Assembly (NCBI GenBank): GCA_038503035.1
Contig: JAVSML010020386.1
Location: 251,225 to 315,224 of the forward strand
DNA from: Crocodylus rhombifer
Lineage: Eukaryota; Chordata; Crocodylia; Crocodylidae
DNA: 64,000 nt
Reading direction: 5' to 3'
The notes under the pieces: generated by a model
Seen by the model: only the letters and a program-made list of their open reading frames with translations
What the model was told of the DNA's origin: nothing
Databases searched by the model: none
Shown: positions 24,609 to 34,012 of the stretch, one piece after another
Layout of the letters: the number at the start of each line of letters is the position of its first letter
Numbering within the stretch: position 1 is the first letter of the stretch
Position numbers and translations under genes: made by a program

Positions 24609-25375
24609 CAGGGATCCTGGTTTTCTGATAAAAAAATCTCAAATTCTCTTACAAAAAATTGCAAATTCTGATAAACCCCCCAAAATCCGTTATTAAAATT
24701 AAAAGGCCCCCCAGACCTGTTGGTGCCCCTCACTAACCCCCAAAGTCTCCCCCAGCCTTGCTGGTGCCCCTCACTCACCCCCCCAAGCCCCCCCAGCCCT
24801 GCTGGTGCCCCTCACTCACTCCCACAACAGGCCCCCCCACCCTACTCATGCCTCTTGCACCCCACCCACAACCTATGCCACCCAGACCTGCTGGAGGGAC
24901 CCCCCAGATGCCAGGACTATGGGGCCAGAGACCCAAGTCTGCAGCTTCCCCAGTGTTGCTGCCTGCTTGGGCAGGAGCAGGGGCAGGGGCAGAGGCAGGG
25001 GCAGAGCTGGCTCTTGGCTTCCCGCAACCCTGTCGGTGCCCCCAGGCATGGCCCCCAGCCCCCCAGACCTGCCAGTGGGTTCCCCAGCCCCCTGCAAGCC
25101 CTATTTGCCTCACAGCCTCCAGCAGCAAAATGAGGCTGAGCTGAGCCCAGCAGAGCAGTGGCTGACTGAGAGCCTTAGGCCTCGCCCTTCCCTCTCTCCC
25201 TCTGGGCAGGGTTGAGGGTTTTCTGCCCTGTCTGCAATTAGCTCTTGTAGGCTGGAGCTCAACCAGCCTGCAGGGCTCTTTTCAAAAGTGGGTTATCTGT
25301 GGGTTTCTCTGATAAAAAGGAGAAAACTGTGGTTTTCTCCATTTTTCCACAGGAAATGGAAAACTCAGATCCCTG
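24609..25375. mobile_element. Non-autonomous hAT transposon with 8-bp target duplication
   Basis: The left terminus CAGGGATCCTGGTTTTC and the right terminus (reverse complement CAGGGATCTGAGTTTTC) are inverted repeats. The flanks are CTTATCAC (24601-24608) and CTTATCGC (25376-25383), an 8-bp duplication with one mismatch. The AT-rich ends enclose a C-rich core with a minisatellite of about 38-bp units containing GCTGGTGCCCCTCACTCAC (about 24715-24835) and a GGGGCAGGGGCAG run at about 24973-25005. The open frames in the core are low-complexity artefacts. Confidence 0.78.
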
Positions 25376-26499
25376 CTTATCGCCTTGGTGTCACTTTAAT
25401 TTTATTGTTCTTTATTTTTCATATTATGACAATGTCTTCTGGCTCAACCAAAACCAAAGAACCATTACACTAGGCACTATGATAGATAGTAAGTCCTTCT
25501 GGACACACAGAGTGTCCAGGAAGTGTGGCATCTGAAGAGACAGTCTAGGTGAGTCCAGCAAGAACTTCTGGATATAAAGAGTTGTGTATATAATTTCCTG
25601 TATATAATAAAGAATTGCCTATGTACCACAAGCCTCATCAAGATACCACAGGCACTATACAGACAGTTCAAGAGACAGTTCTTGTCAGTAAAGGTTAACA
25701 GTTGAGGAAAACAGGCTGATGAAGGATGAGAGAAAAGAAGTCTTACTGATCCAGGTTCACAAGTGGCAAACTAGGGCCCAAAGAGATTGAATTACTTTTC
25801 AAGGTCACGGGAAATTCATTGTAGACCTGGTAACTGAATGCAAATCTGAATTCCAGCCCACCTCTTTAATTATAAAATTATCTTATCTTTAACTCCTCTC
25901 TCTGTTCCACCCAGCCACTTACACTGATGCTGTTACTAAAATCTTCCACAACATCTCCAGAATCTGACTGTTCATGCCTGCATTTATTTTTCTAATTTCT
26001 GGTTTTAGTCTTCTTTTTTTGGCTCCCATTCCTAATTCCCATTCACCAGAAGTCTTCAAGCTGCTTGGGTTGGAAGCTGTGCCATGTAATGTTCTCTACC
26101 CCTTCTGCTTTTTTTCTTAGTTCCTCCTCCCACCAACAGTATACTGACTAACTCTGAAGTGTGAAAATTAACAATCTTGGCAAATTTATTGAATCTAGAA
26201 TGACTGCATGTTCAATTAGACACATAACTAGGTAATCCTTTCAAAGGCTTGCTAAATTATCTTTCTAAAAAATACCTCATGGCAATGAATTTTACAGGTT
26301 AACTGTACACATGTGAAAAGGAAATTCCCAATACCAATTTAAAATTTTCTTCCTTTCATTCTTAAGTGCCTCTTAATATATATATGCATTGTGAGAAAAG
26401 CTAAATTGTAGACTCTAATTAACCTTCTTTATGCACTATATAGAGGTGTATATGAATTATATATATCTATATATCTGTAGTTCATACACACACATATAC
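25376..26499. other. No gene recognised; AT microsatellite at about 26440-26475
   Basis: AT-rich sequence with a TA/TATC microsatellite before the GC-rich repeat that follows. Confidence 0.45.
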
Positions 26500-27205
26500 A
26501 CGGCAATTGCCCATTAAGAATGATGGGGGGGAGTGGGTGAGGACGAAGCCCTAGATCCCCCTCCCTATCCAGTCCTGCTCCCCCTTCCCTCCTGCTACTT
26601 GGGGTCCAGGCCTGCTCCCCTCCTCCGCACTGCAGTGGTGGGGGCAAGGGAAGAGCAGACCCAGGTCTGATGTTGTGGAGGACTGGGCCCAAGGGTGGGG
26701 AGAAGCTGGGCTGCCGNNNNNNNNNNGACTGACATGGAGAGGGGAATGGGGGAGAAGTCGGCTCAGGCCCAAGAGGGGAGGAGGCCTGCTTCTTCCCTCC
26801 CCCAGCTGCTGCCACAGCTGCATCAGCCTGGTCAGGCCGGGCCTGCTGTTTCCCTCCCCCTGTTGTGGCAGGCCGGCTTTTCCCCTGCTTGGGCCTACTT
26901 CCCCTCCCACAATGGACGCAGGCCCACTCCCCCCCGTGCTGCCTGCAGGGAGCAGGGCAGGGCAGGGAGCTAGGGCAGCCCCGCTGGCCTCTCCCCGCCT
27001 TCTGTCCGCTCTGTTGCTGCCACCTCCAGGGAGCAGGGCAGGGGGGAGTGTCCCCACAATCCATCCCCTGTGTCCCCACCCCATCATGGCAGTGGGCTGC
27101 TTTCTGTCAGAATGCTTCTTCGTGCAGCCAATCAGAATGCAAATAAAGCATTATGGACAGACAGACAGACAGATTTAGGGTTTTATAATATTAGAATATA
27201 TATGT
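26500..27205. repeat. GC-rich interspersed repeat with GACA tail
   Basis: It begins GGCAATTGCCCATTAAGAAT, continues as a GC-rich block interrupted by an assembly gap, and ends with AATGCAAATAAAGCATTATG, four GACA units and TTTATAATATTAG. The start of a related copy appears at about 63728 (AACTGCCCTTCAAGAGTGAT, then a GGGA/CCCC-rich block). Open frames on both strands are composition artefacts. The class is unresolved. Confidence 0.45.
26717..26726. other. Assembly gap (10 N)
   Basis: Ten N bases inside the GC-rich repeat, where short-read assembly commonly breaks. Confidence 0.98.
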
Positions 27206-27428
27206 ATAAGAAATACAGGCATACCTTGGAGATATTGCGGGTTCGGTTCCAGACCACCGCAATAAAGCGAATATAGCAATAATGCGGGTCACATGAATTT
27301 TTTGGTTTCCCAGTGCATATAGAAGTTATATTTACACTATACTGTAGTCTATTAAGTGTGCAATAGCATTATGTCTAAAAAAACAATGTACATACCTTAA
27401 TTAAAAAATACTTTATTGCTAAAAAATG

Positions 27429-27995
27429 CTAACCATCATCTGAGCCTTCAGCGAGTTGTAATCTTTTTGCTGGTGGAGGGTCTTGCCTCGATGTTGATGG
27501 CTGCTGACTGATCAGGATGGTGGTTGCTGAAGGTTGGGGTGGCTGTGGCAATTTCTTAAAACAAGACAACAATGAAGTTTGCCGCATCGATTGACTCTTC
27601 CTTTCACGAAAGATTTCTCTGTAGCATGCGATGGTGTTTGATAGCATTTTACCCACAGTAGAACTTCTTTCAAAATTGGAGTCAATCCCCTCAAACCCTG
27701 CCGCTGCTTCATCAACTAAGTTTATGTAATATTCTAAATCCTTTGTTGTCATTTCAACAATGTTCACAGCATCTTCACCAGGAGTAGATTCCATCTCAAG
27801 AAGCCACTTTCTTTGCTCATCCATAAGAAGCAACTCCTCATCTGATAAAGTTTTATCATGAGATTGCAGCAATTCAGTCACATCTTCAGGCTCCACTTCT
27901 AATTCTAGTTCTCTTGCTATTTCCACCACATCTGCAGTTACTTCCTCCACTGAAGTCTTGAACCCCTCAAAGTCATCCATGAGGGTTGGAATCAA
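27429..27995 (-). pseudogene. C-terminal part of a Tigger1-type pogo transposase
   Basis: The minus-strand frame is open for 188 codons and still open upstream to the deletion junction near 28041. It ends at the natural C-terminus [12 protein letters not shown]. Landmarks include [58 protein letters not shown] and [14 protein letters not shown], the acidic and then Ser/Pro-rich tail of the TIGD1/Tigger1 family. The CENP-B-like helix-turn-helix and the DDE catalytic domain are absent through the deletion, so no function is expected. The lack of stops over the remnant suggests a fairly young copy. Confidence 0.88.
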
Positions 27996-28080
27996 CTTCT
28001 TCCAAACTCCTGTTAATGTTAATATTTTGACCTCCTCCCATGAGACACAAAGTGAGCAAATGCTGTTAGAAAAATGTCAC

Positions 28081-29604
28081 TGTCACGGAGGCACTGGGGT
28101 GCTCCGTGCCTGAGAGTGAGATAAGGTGAGCTGCCAACCACCGGGGCAGCCCAGCTGCCAGTTGCTGGGGCAACCAGGCAGGTCATGTGCCCAGAAGGGG
28201 GCAGGGCCGGGCCTTTATAAACAGCCCAGGCTGGAGCCTGACTAGCAGTTCCCTTCTGGCAGCTGTTAGAGGAGGAGCTCTGTGGCAGAGCTGAGCGGCT
28301 TGAGCTGGTAGTTGCAACCTGGTCATTCTGCCTGGCTGCTATGATGCCAGGGATTAGAGGACCTTGAAGGGAGGTATGGTTAGGAGCCCTGGTGGGGGCT
28401 TGAAGTTGCCTTATGAGCAGGGAGGCTCTTTGTTGGTTTTGTTACAGCTGTTGGGCTAGGGTTTTGTTATAGTTACTCCGGAGGATCGGGTGAGGCTGTA
28501 GGGTTGTGGGAGCTCATGGGAGCTCCCCAATAATCTAGGGGTTCCTGGTGCCCAGCAGGGCACAGCTGTTTGTGCCAGTGGTGCACATATCGAAGGGTCA
28601 GTGGACCCCACCCTGTGGGGCGAGACTAGAGAGAAGCCCTATCAGGTCAAAGGACCGAGACGGTGGTCCTGGAGGCCAGGCACGGCTGTGGCCACCTGAG
28701 CCCCAACTGGGGTAGGACCTGGAGAGAGTCCCAGAGGGCTCCACAGTGCTGGGGACTCCAGTGCCACAGTGGGTGCAGCGAGCGCGCGCCGTAGAGGCGC
28801 TCGGCGTATAGGGGTTGAGACCCCAGCCCATGAGGGCGGTATTTTGCCCAGCGGGGCAAGTGACCCAGGAAAGGGTCAAGGGGCCAGGCACGGCTGCGGC
28901 CACCTGAGCCCAAGTACGAGAGGCACGCGGCATAGGCCCCAGAGAGGGGCAACGTGTGCGAGAGGCTCCAGAGAGGGCGAAGAGCGGCGGAAGAAGCCGC
29001 AAGACAGGCCTAGTGGGGTGAGGCCTGGGCATGGCAAGCCCAGGGGGACCGGTAGCGGGGTGCAGATTGCAGCAGCGGCCCAGGGGTGCCGGTACCAGGG
29101 TGCAGGTTGTCTAACCGGCCCAGGGGCGACAGGCGCGTGACTGACCCGGGGTGCCAGTAAGGGGCTGCCAGTTGGTGGGATAGGCCCAGGAAGATCAGAG
29201 AGGGGCGCCAGGGCCTGACAAGCCCCAGGGGGCACCAGGTGGGTGACAGGCCCAGGGGTGCCAGAGAGGGGCACCAGGGCAGGACGAGCCCAAGGGGCGC
29301 CAGAGAAGACACCGGAGGGCAAGGACAGAGCAACGTCCAGGAACAGCTGCGAGGCTTGGGGCGTGCTAAAGGGGAGGTAGGAGGCATGCATAGCCCTTAA
29401 GGCAGGGGTGTGCAGAGGCACCCCATATGGAGTAGGGGTAGGATCACATGCACCGTTCACCAGGGGATAAAGGCAGCCTCCCATATAAACTTATTACTAT
29501 CAAAGACGTGGCGGGTGAGAAACTGAGGGTGCTGAGTCCACCTGAAGTGATGGTAGGGGGGCGCTAGGGAGTCCACAGCCGCTCCTAGGCCCCACTCCCT
29601 CACA
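28081..29604 (+). mobile_element. Solo LTR (gypsy-like family), 5-bp target duplication, inside Tigger
   Basis: It starts TGTCACGGAGGCACT and ends CCCTCACA, flanked by the exact duplication GTCAC (28076-28080, 29605-29609). A TATA box, CCTTTATAAAC, lies at 28212-28222. The start resembles the minus-strand start of the LTR at 39091-40003 (TGTCGCAGAGCACTTAGG), and both continue with GTGCCTGAGA. The 3' half contains imperfect tandem units of the type GGCCCAGGGGTGCCAG (about 28860-29300), which produce long but meaningless antisense open frames. No internal retrotransposon sequence is present. Confidence 0.82.
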
Positions 29605-29733
29605 GTCACCAATGGAAAAATGGCACTGATACACTTGCTTGATGCAGGGTTGCCACACAACTTCAATTTGTAAAAAATGCAATATCTGCAAAGCGCAATA
29701 AAGTGAAGCACAATAAAACGAGGTATGCCTGTA

Positions 29734-31499
29734 GTTCAATCATATTTGTCTTCCTTTTTGACATTAATATGAAATAAATAAAAAGACCACTCAATTCCTA
29801 CTTTTTAACTTTCATGTTAGTCCATTCTCAAAACTGAGTTTTTTTGCATCCTAAATAAATCAATACAAATAAGGCAAAAGAAAGAATACCAAAACTATGT
29901 ACAAAATAGACAGTGATCTATTATTGTTCTACAATATTATTTAAGGTAGCCTTGCAGCATTCATTTTTTTACTTTCAATCCTTTTATTTTATTGTTCTTT
30001 TTCATCCTTTTGGTTTTCAATTTATAGTTAGTTTAGACTTTCTGTCTCTGTACTTTTGACTTGTATTGTTGCTATTTATTCTGACATTTCTTATTCTTTC
30101 TTTTTTATTATATTCCCTTATTGCTTTATCACTTGTTCATTTGTTAGATTCCACCCTTCATTTATATTTGGCCTCTTTTTTTATTCAACATCCAACTGTT
30201 ATTATTTTGTTATGAGAGAATTCCAATATAGGAGAATTAATTACCCTACAGTATTTGTGGTTCTTCATGATGTTGCTTACACTATGCATCCCAAAGAAGG
30301 CACACATGCACCTCATGCACCCTGGAATCATTCAAAGTTAAAAGGATGGAGATGCTGCTTCCTTGTGACTTGAAGCCCAGGTAAGGGGCTGATTGACTTG
30401 GTGCATTTGGTAATGATAGAATCTATTGGCAGAGACTGAGATTGTGGCTGTTCTTTATCCAGCTCTTGGTCTCTGTATAAATAAGTGCTGTGAAAAAGGC
30501 AGTTGGCTAGTTTCACTACAAATATTCTCACCGCTTATCTTAACTTGCAACTTAATATAGAGCAGCTAATGAAGATGACATGAGTTAAATTGTTTATTCA
30601 CTCCTTTCCTTCATTTATTTCTACTTGGAGGACCTGTCTGGCTCTATAACAGCCCTTCAGTTCCCTTGTCAAGGCTTCTTGTTTTCTTTCTTTTGAGATG
30701 AAAAATTCTATTTTTGCTGTACTTAAAGAAATGTTCACATGCGTACACCCCAATACAATTTGTTAAAAAAAAAACAAAACAAACAAACAATTTGGAGGTT
30801 TTATCATAAAGAACTCTTTGTAAATATGAATTGATTAGGCTGAGTTTTTCTACATAGTATTTGTTCATGCCTCTTTAAGCAGATTAAGAATTTGTTTAAG
30901 AGTGTGATGATTTCATGAACTGGATAAGCATTTTTTTTAATAGAAAAAATAGCAATGCAAACATTTTTCACACTACCATTAATTCAACCCTTCAGTTTTC
31001 AATTTCTGTTCTACGAACAAAATGCCTGCAATCCACACTGATAAAAGAAAATTAACTCTTGGTCTATGATGATGGGGCCTTCTTGCCACCTACTCCACCC
31101 CTGTTCTCGGAGCAAACACCACACATTTAAAAAACCTTGCTTTCCTTCCTGTAGTTCAGAATATACTTTCTTCCTTATGCATATACATGCAAACAGAGTT
31201 TTGATCTTTGATTGTATCCCATTCCTCTCCCCTCAGGCTTTCTCAATCACTATTTTAATACTCAGCATAGGAATTATTACTGTGTCTTTTTTAAAGGGAA
31301 ATGAGAAAGACAACCTAATGTCGAAACAGAAGAGAAAATGGGGGAAGGGAGGAGAGGAGACATCTGCTTTTGACTCTTCCCTCTTGAAAGGGAAAATAAG
31401 CAGACAAATATTTTTCATCATACATTTTTCTTCAAGGAGGGTTGAGGAAATGCCCCTAAGGCCCTTCTCTGGCTGTGCCACTCACCAGAGCTAACGCGC
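29734..31499. other. No gene recognised (upstream flank of MARCHF11)
   Basis: Strongly AT-rich with T-rich and A-rich runs (for example about 30763-30790). No coding or mobile feature could be supported. Any distal regulatory elements of MARCHF11 here cannot be seen by eye. Confidence 0.45.
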
Positions 31500-32560
31500 T
31501 CATTTGCTGGTGACTGCTGGACCTTGGGCGGGGGGAGTGCGTGCGCGCACGGGCCCCGCCGGCCGGCGGACCCCTCTACCAGCCCAGGTCGCTTCCTTGA
31601 GCCCGCGAGTTGGCAGCAGGCCCCGCCCGCCCTGACCCTGCATGGGGCTGCGCCGCCCCCTCCCTGTCCCAGGGAAGCCCCATGGCCGCACCGCCCGGGC
31701 TCCTCACACCCCGAGGCTGTCGGAGCCGCGCTCGCCCCGGCCCCTTAGTGAGCAACGCCCCCATAGGCGCCTAACGCCATGAGCCTCGCCCGCCCACGTG
31801 TCCCAATCTTCCCCCGCAGTCCAAGGCAGTCGCGGCGCGGGGCGGGGCGGGGCTGGGGGGGCAGTTGGCGCCGCCCCCCCCAGTAACGGCCGGCGCCTCC
31901 CGGTGTTCGCAGGCGGCGGTTGGTGCCCCCCTCCCCCCGCGCGGCCGGCTCCGACTTGCAGAGCGGTGGCGGCAGGTTCCCAGCAGCGCAGGTGGGCCGG
32001 GCGGGGCTGGGCCTGGCGGGGCATGAGCAGCGCCGGGGACCCCCCGCGCGGCCTCACCACCAGCGAGCCCGAGGAGGGCGCGGCCGCGGGGGCCGGCGAC
32101 AAGCCCGAGACGCGCTCTGTTTGCAGCAGCGAGAGCGGCGGCGGTAGCCACCCTGGCGGCGCCGGCCCCATCTGCAAGATCTGCTTCCAGGGCGCCGAGC
32201 AGGTGGGCAAGCGGGACCCGCCACGGGCCGGGCCGGGCAGCGCTGAGACGGACGGGATCAGCACCACGGACAGGTCCCGCCGCCGCCGCCGCCGCTGCAG
32301 CGCTGGCGAAGGGCAGTCCGGGCGCCTGGGTCCCCTCTCTGCTCCGCGGCCCCGGGAGGTTCAGCGACCCCGGCTGCTGGGGCCCGCCCCCCCAGACCCG
32401 AGCAGGGCCCCGTACCGCGACCATGATGAAAGCGGGGGAGGAAGGGCCCCCAAGCCCTGGGCCCAACCTCTCCCTCTGTGTCACTCTCCCGCGAGCCCCA
32501 CCACTGCCCCTAGCCCTGGCACCCGGGTGTCCTTGAGGACGGGGCATCCAAACTGCAGCC
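31500..32560. promoter_or_regulatory. MARCHF11: CpG island and TATA-less promoter region of MARCHF11
   Basis: A kilobase of very high GC and CpG density in an AT-rich neighbourhood, spanning the 5' flank, first exon and start of intron 1. Two overlapping GC boxes (GGGGCGGGGCGGGGC) lie at 31839-31853, with further GGCGGGGC motifs near 32000. No TATA box is obvious, as is common for CpG-island promoters with dispersed start sites. The transcription start cannot be fixed from sequence alone. Confidence 0.75.
32023..32202 (+). CDS. MARCHF11: MARCHF11 exon 1 coding part (RING-CH E3 ubiquitin ligase)
   Basis: MARCH-family proteins are membrane-bound RING-CH E3 ligases that attach ubiquitin to transmembrane cargo in endosomal and Golgi membranes. 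This exon encodes 60 residues: an acidic, Gly/Ser-rich N-terminus with DKPETRSVCSS, then PICKICFQGAEQ, which carries the first C-x2-C zinc-ligand pair. It ends in a phase-0 donor (CAG|GTGGGC at 32203). The ATG at 32023 is the first ATG in this open frame; -3 is G. The N-terminus before the RING is shorter than in the mammalian protein I know. The frame is open further upstream without an ATG, so a non-AUG start or another 5' exon cannot be excluded. The CKICFQGAEQ wording favours MARCHF11 over the close paralogues MARCHF4 and MARCHF9. Confidence 0.85.
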
Positions 32561-32585
32561 GACTCGGTCTCGATGCAAAAGACAT

Positions 32586-32724
32586 CAGAACTGGTGGCAG
32601 CAGGGATTGCTTTTATTAGACCCACTAGATGTCTTTTATTAGACCAACTCATAATCATATCTATTAGACCAACTTGTATTTCTAGTGGGTCCAATAAAAG
32701 AGATCACCTCTGCCACCAGTTCTG
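32586..32724. repeat. Inverted repeat (43-bp arms) in MARCHF11 intron 1
   Basis: Arms 32586-32628 and 32682-32724 are imperfect reverse complements, both with CAGAACTGGTGGCAG at the outer side and CCCACTAG at the inner side. They are separated by 53 bp that repeat TATTAGACCAAC. The same TTATTAGACCAAC word occurs in repeats at 61440 and 62080, so this may be a foldback derivative of that family. Confidence 0.7.
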
Positions 32725-32892
32725 GTGCCTTGAGGAAAGAGCATGTTTGGGTTTCCTGAGAGTGGAGAAACTACATGCTGTTGCCAAGGGTTTGACCATA
32801 GTGGGTATCCAAAAGCCAGACCCATTTGTGTTTCTCTCTTAGCTCCAATCCAAAACCAGGGCAATACCCATCATGGTTGGGGGACTTCCTTC

Positions 32893-33175
32893 ATGGTGGC
32901 AGATGACAGAAGGAGCAATGGTCTCAAGTTGCAGCCAGGGAAGTTTAGGTTGGTTATGGGGAAAAACTCTCTTAGGAGGAGAGGGGAAGCACCAGAACAG
33001 GGGACCCAGGGAGGTGGTGGTATCTCCATCCTTGGAGGTTTTTAAGACCCAGCTAGACAAAACTTTGACTGGGATGATGCAGCTGGGGAGGGTCTTGCTT
33101 TGAGCAGGAGGTTGGACTAGATGTGACCTCCTGAGGTCCCTCCTAACCCTCATTTTCTGTGATTCTGTGACTTAA
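32893..33175 (+). mobile_element. CR1 LINE 3' fragment
   Basis: A degraded C-terminal ORF2 piece (SNGLKLQPGKFRLV, then LEVFKTQLDKTLTGM), a 3' UTR with GGTTGGACTAGATGTGACCT, and a tail TTTTCTGTGATTCTGTGA. It is very similar to the 3' end of the CR1 at 58846-60148, so both belong to the same older subfamily. Confidence 0.82.
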
Positions 33176-33563
33176 GAATCCAGCCCTTGAACCACAGATC
33201 CCCCCACAAAAGTTGCAGGATTTTCCCTAGGGCAGAGAGTAGGCTGCAGGATGAGAGAGGAGAGCTCTGTTAAGCATCACTGCAGAGGGAAAACACCTCC
33301 CCATCTGCTTGCAAGTTATTAGACAGTTCAGGGGTGGGATGGGGGCAGGCACTGGCACACAGTAAATGCATCCAATTTTTTTAATCATCATCGTTTACTT
33401 AATGCTAAATACAGCTATTTTAACAGCAGCTCTTTATTTATTTATGATGGTGATGATGTTGGGGGATAGTGACTTGGAAACTAACTTGTTGTTCCACAGT
33501 TGGAAATGAGACACTTGCAGAAAAGACACTTGTGCAATTTAGTTGAACTTGCTCTCTTTTCAG

Positions 33564-33719
33564 GGAGAACTGTTAAATCCCTGCCGCTGTGATGGGTCAG
33601 TACGGTACATACATCAACTTTGCTTACTTAAGTGGATAAGTGAAAGAGGGTCATGGACCTGTGAGCTGTGCTGTTACAGATACCATGTTATATCAATTAA
33701 AATGAAAAAACCTTGCCAG
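33564..33719 (+). CDS. MARCHF11: MARCHF11 exon 2 (rest of the RING-CH domain)
   Basis: Exactly 156 bp, 52 codons, between CTTTTCAG and CAG|GTAATT, phase 0 at both sides. The exon starts [13 protein letters not shown] and completes the RING-CH domain: C-x-C (CRC), then H-x2-C (HQLC), then C-x2-C (CELC), which with the pair in exon 1 gives the C4HC3 arrangement. It continues through [11 protein letters not shown] to [15 protein letters not shown], the segment just before the first membrane span in the family. The wording ([27 protein letters not shown]) fits MARCHF11. The residue before the zinc-ligand His is I-H (codon ATA at 33610-33612), where I recall Thr in mammals. Transmembrane exons were not found downstream in this window. 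Confidence 0.92.
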
Positions 33720-33937
33720 GTAATTCTCTCTTTCTTGGTCTCATTTTTTTTAAACTTCAGATACTCATTTTTATTTACTGTATAGGCCAAAATCTCTCCC
33801 AATGTCTATTTTTGAGGCCAGGGACTTCATATTTATGGCATACAAATAGATTTTATATCTGTAACCAGAATGTTGTAATATATAACTGGAATATTAATTT
33901 ATTCTACAATGTGATTTGACTTTATGAGGCCCCACTG

Positions 33938-34012
33938 CAAAACTGAAATCCATGTCAATCCTCATGGGAACCTATTTCAAAGCAGCTGATTATGACAAGA
34001 GGAGAGTAGTGA
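33938..34012. repeat. Duplicated segment A (source or paralogue of 35918-35992)
   Basis: These 75 bp (CAAAACTGAAATCCATGTCA onward) recur at 35918-35992 with one mismatch by eye. In the second place they are fused to segment B. Confidence 0.85.

Larger units (their letters stand above)
27216..29731 (-). mobile_element. Tigger (pogo/Tc1-mariner) transposon, internally deleted, with nested LTR
   Basis: Terminal inverted repeats CAGGCATACCTTGGAG (27216) and CGAGGTATGCCTG (ending 29731) are flanked by the TA dinucleotide duplication at 27214-27215 and 29732-29733, as expected for a pogo-type element. The left 830 bp is collinear with the transposase 3' end and 3' UTR of mammalian Tigger1 as I know that element. 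At about 28041-28044 the sequence jumps to the opposite end of the element, a large internal deletion. A 1524-bp LTR (28081-29604) then interrupts the remaining end. Without the LTR the copy is about 990 bp. Confidence 0.9.
32203..33563 (+). other. MARCHF11: MARCHF11 intron 1 (1361 bp)
   Basis: A GT...AG intron, with the donor at 32203 and a T-rich tract then CAG at 33561-33563. It holds the end of the CpG island, a 43-bp imperfect inverted repeat (32586-32724) and a CR1 tail (32893-33175). It is short compared with the distance to the missing exon 3. Confidence 0.8.

Noticed and set aside
24720..25215. Several overlapping open frames rich in Pro, Ser and Gly
   Set aside because: They arise from the pyrimidine-rich minisatellite core of a hAT element and exist in most frames at once.
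26429..27079. 216-codon minus-strand open frame crossing an assembly gap
   Set aside because: It passes through N bases and GC-rich repeat. The reading frame across the gap is meaningless.
28876..29484. 202-codon minus-strand open frame, proline-rich
   Set aside because: It lies wholly inside the LTR 28081-29604 and follows its tandem GC-rich units. The repetitive Pro/Leu composition and absence of any domain point to a composition artefact.
31771..32694. 307-codon minus-strand open frame over MARCHF11 exon 1
   Set aside because: It is antisense to a clear coding exon within a CpG island, where stops are rare by chance. The product is low-complexity Ala/Gly/Pro with no domain.
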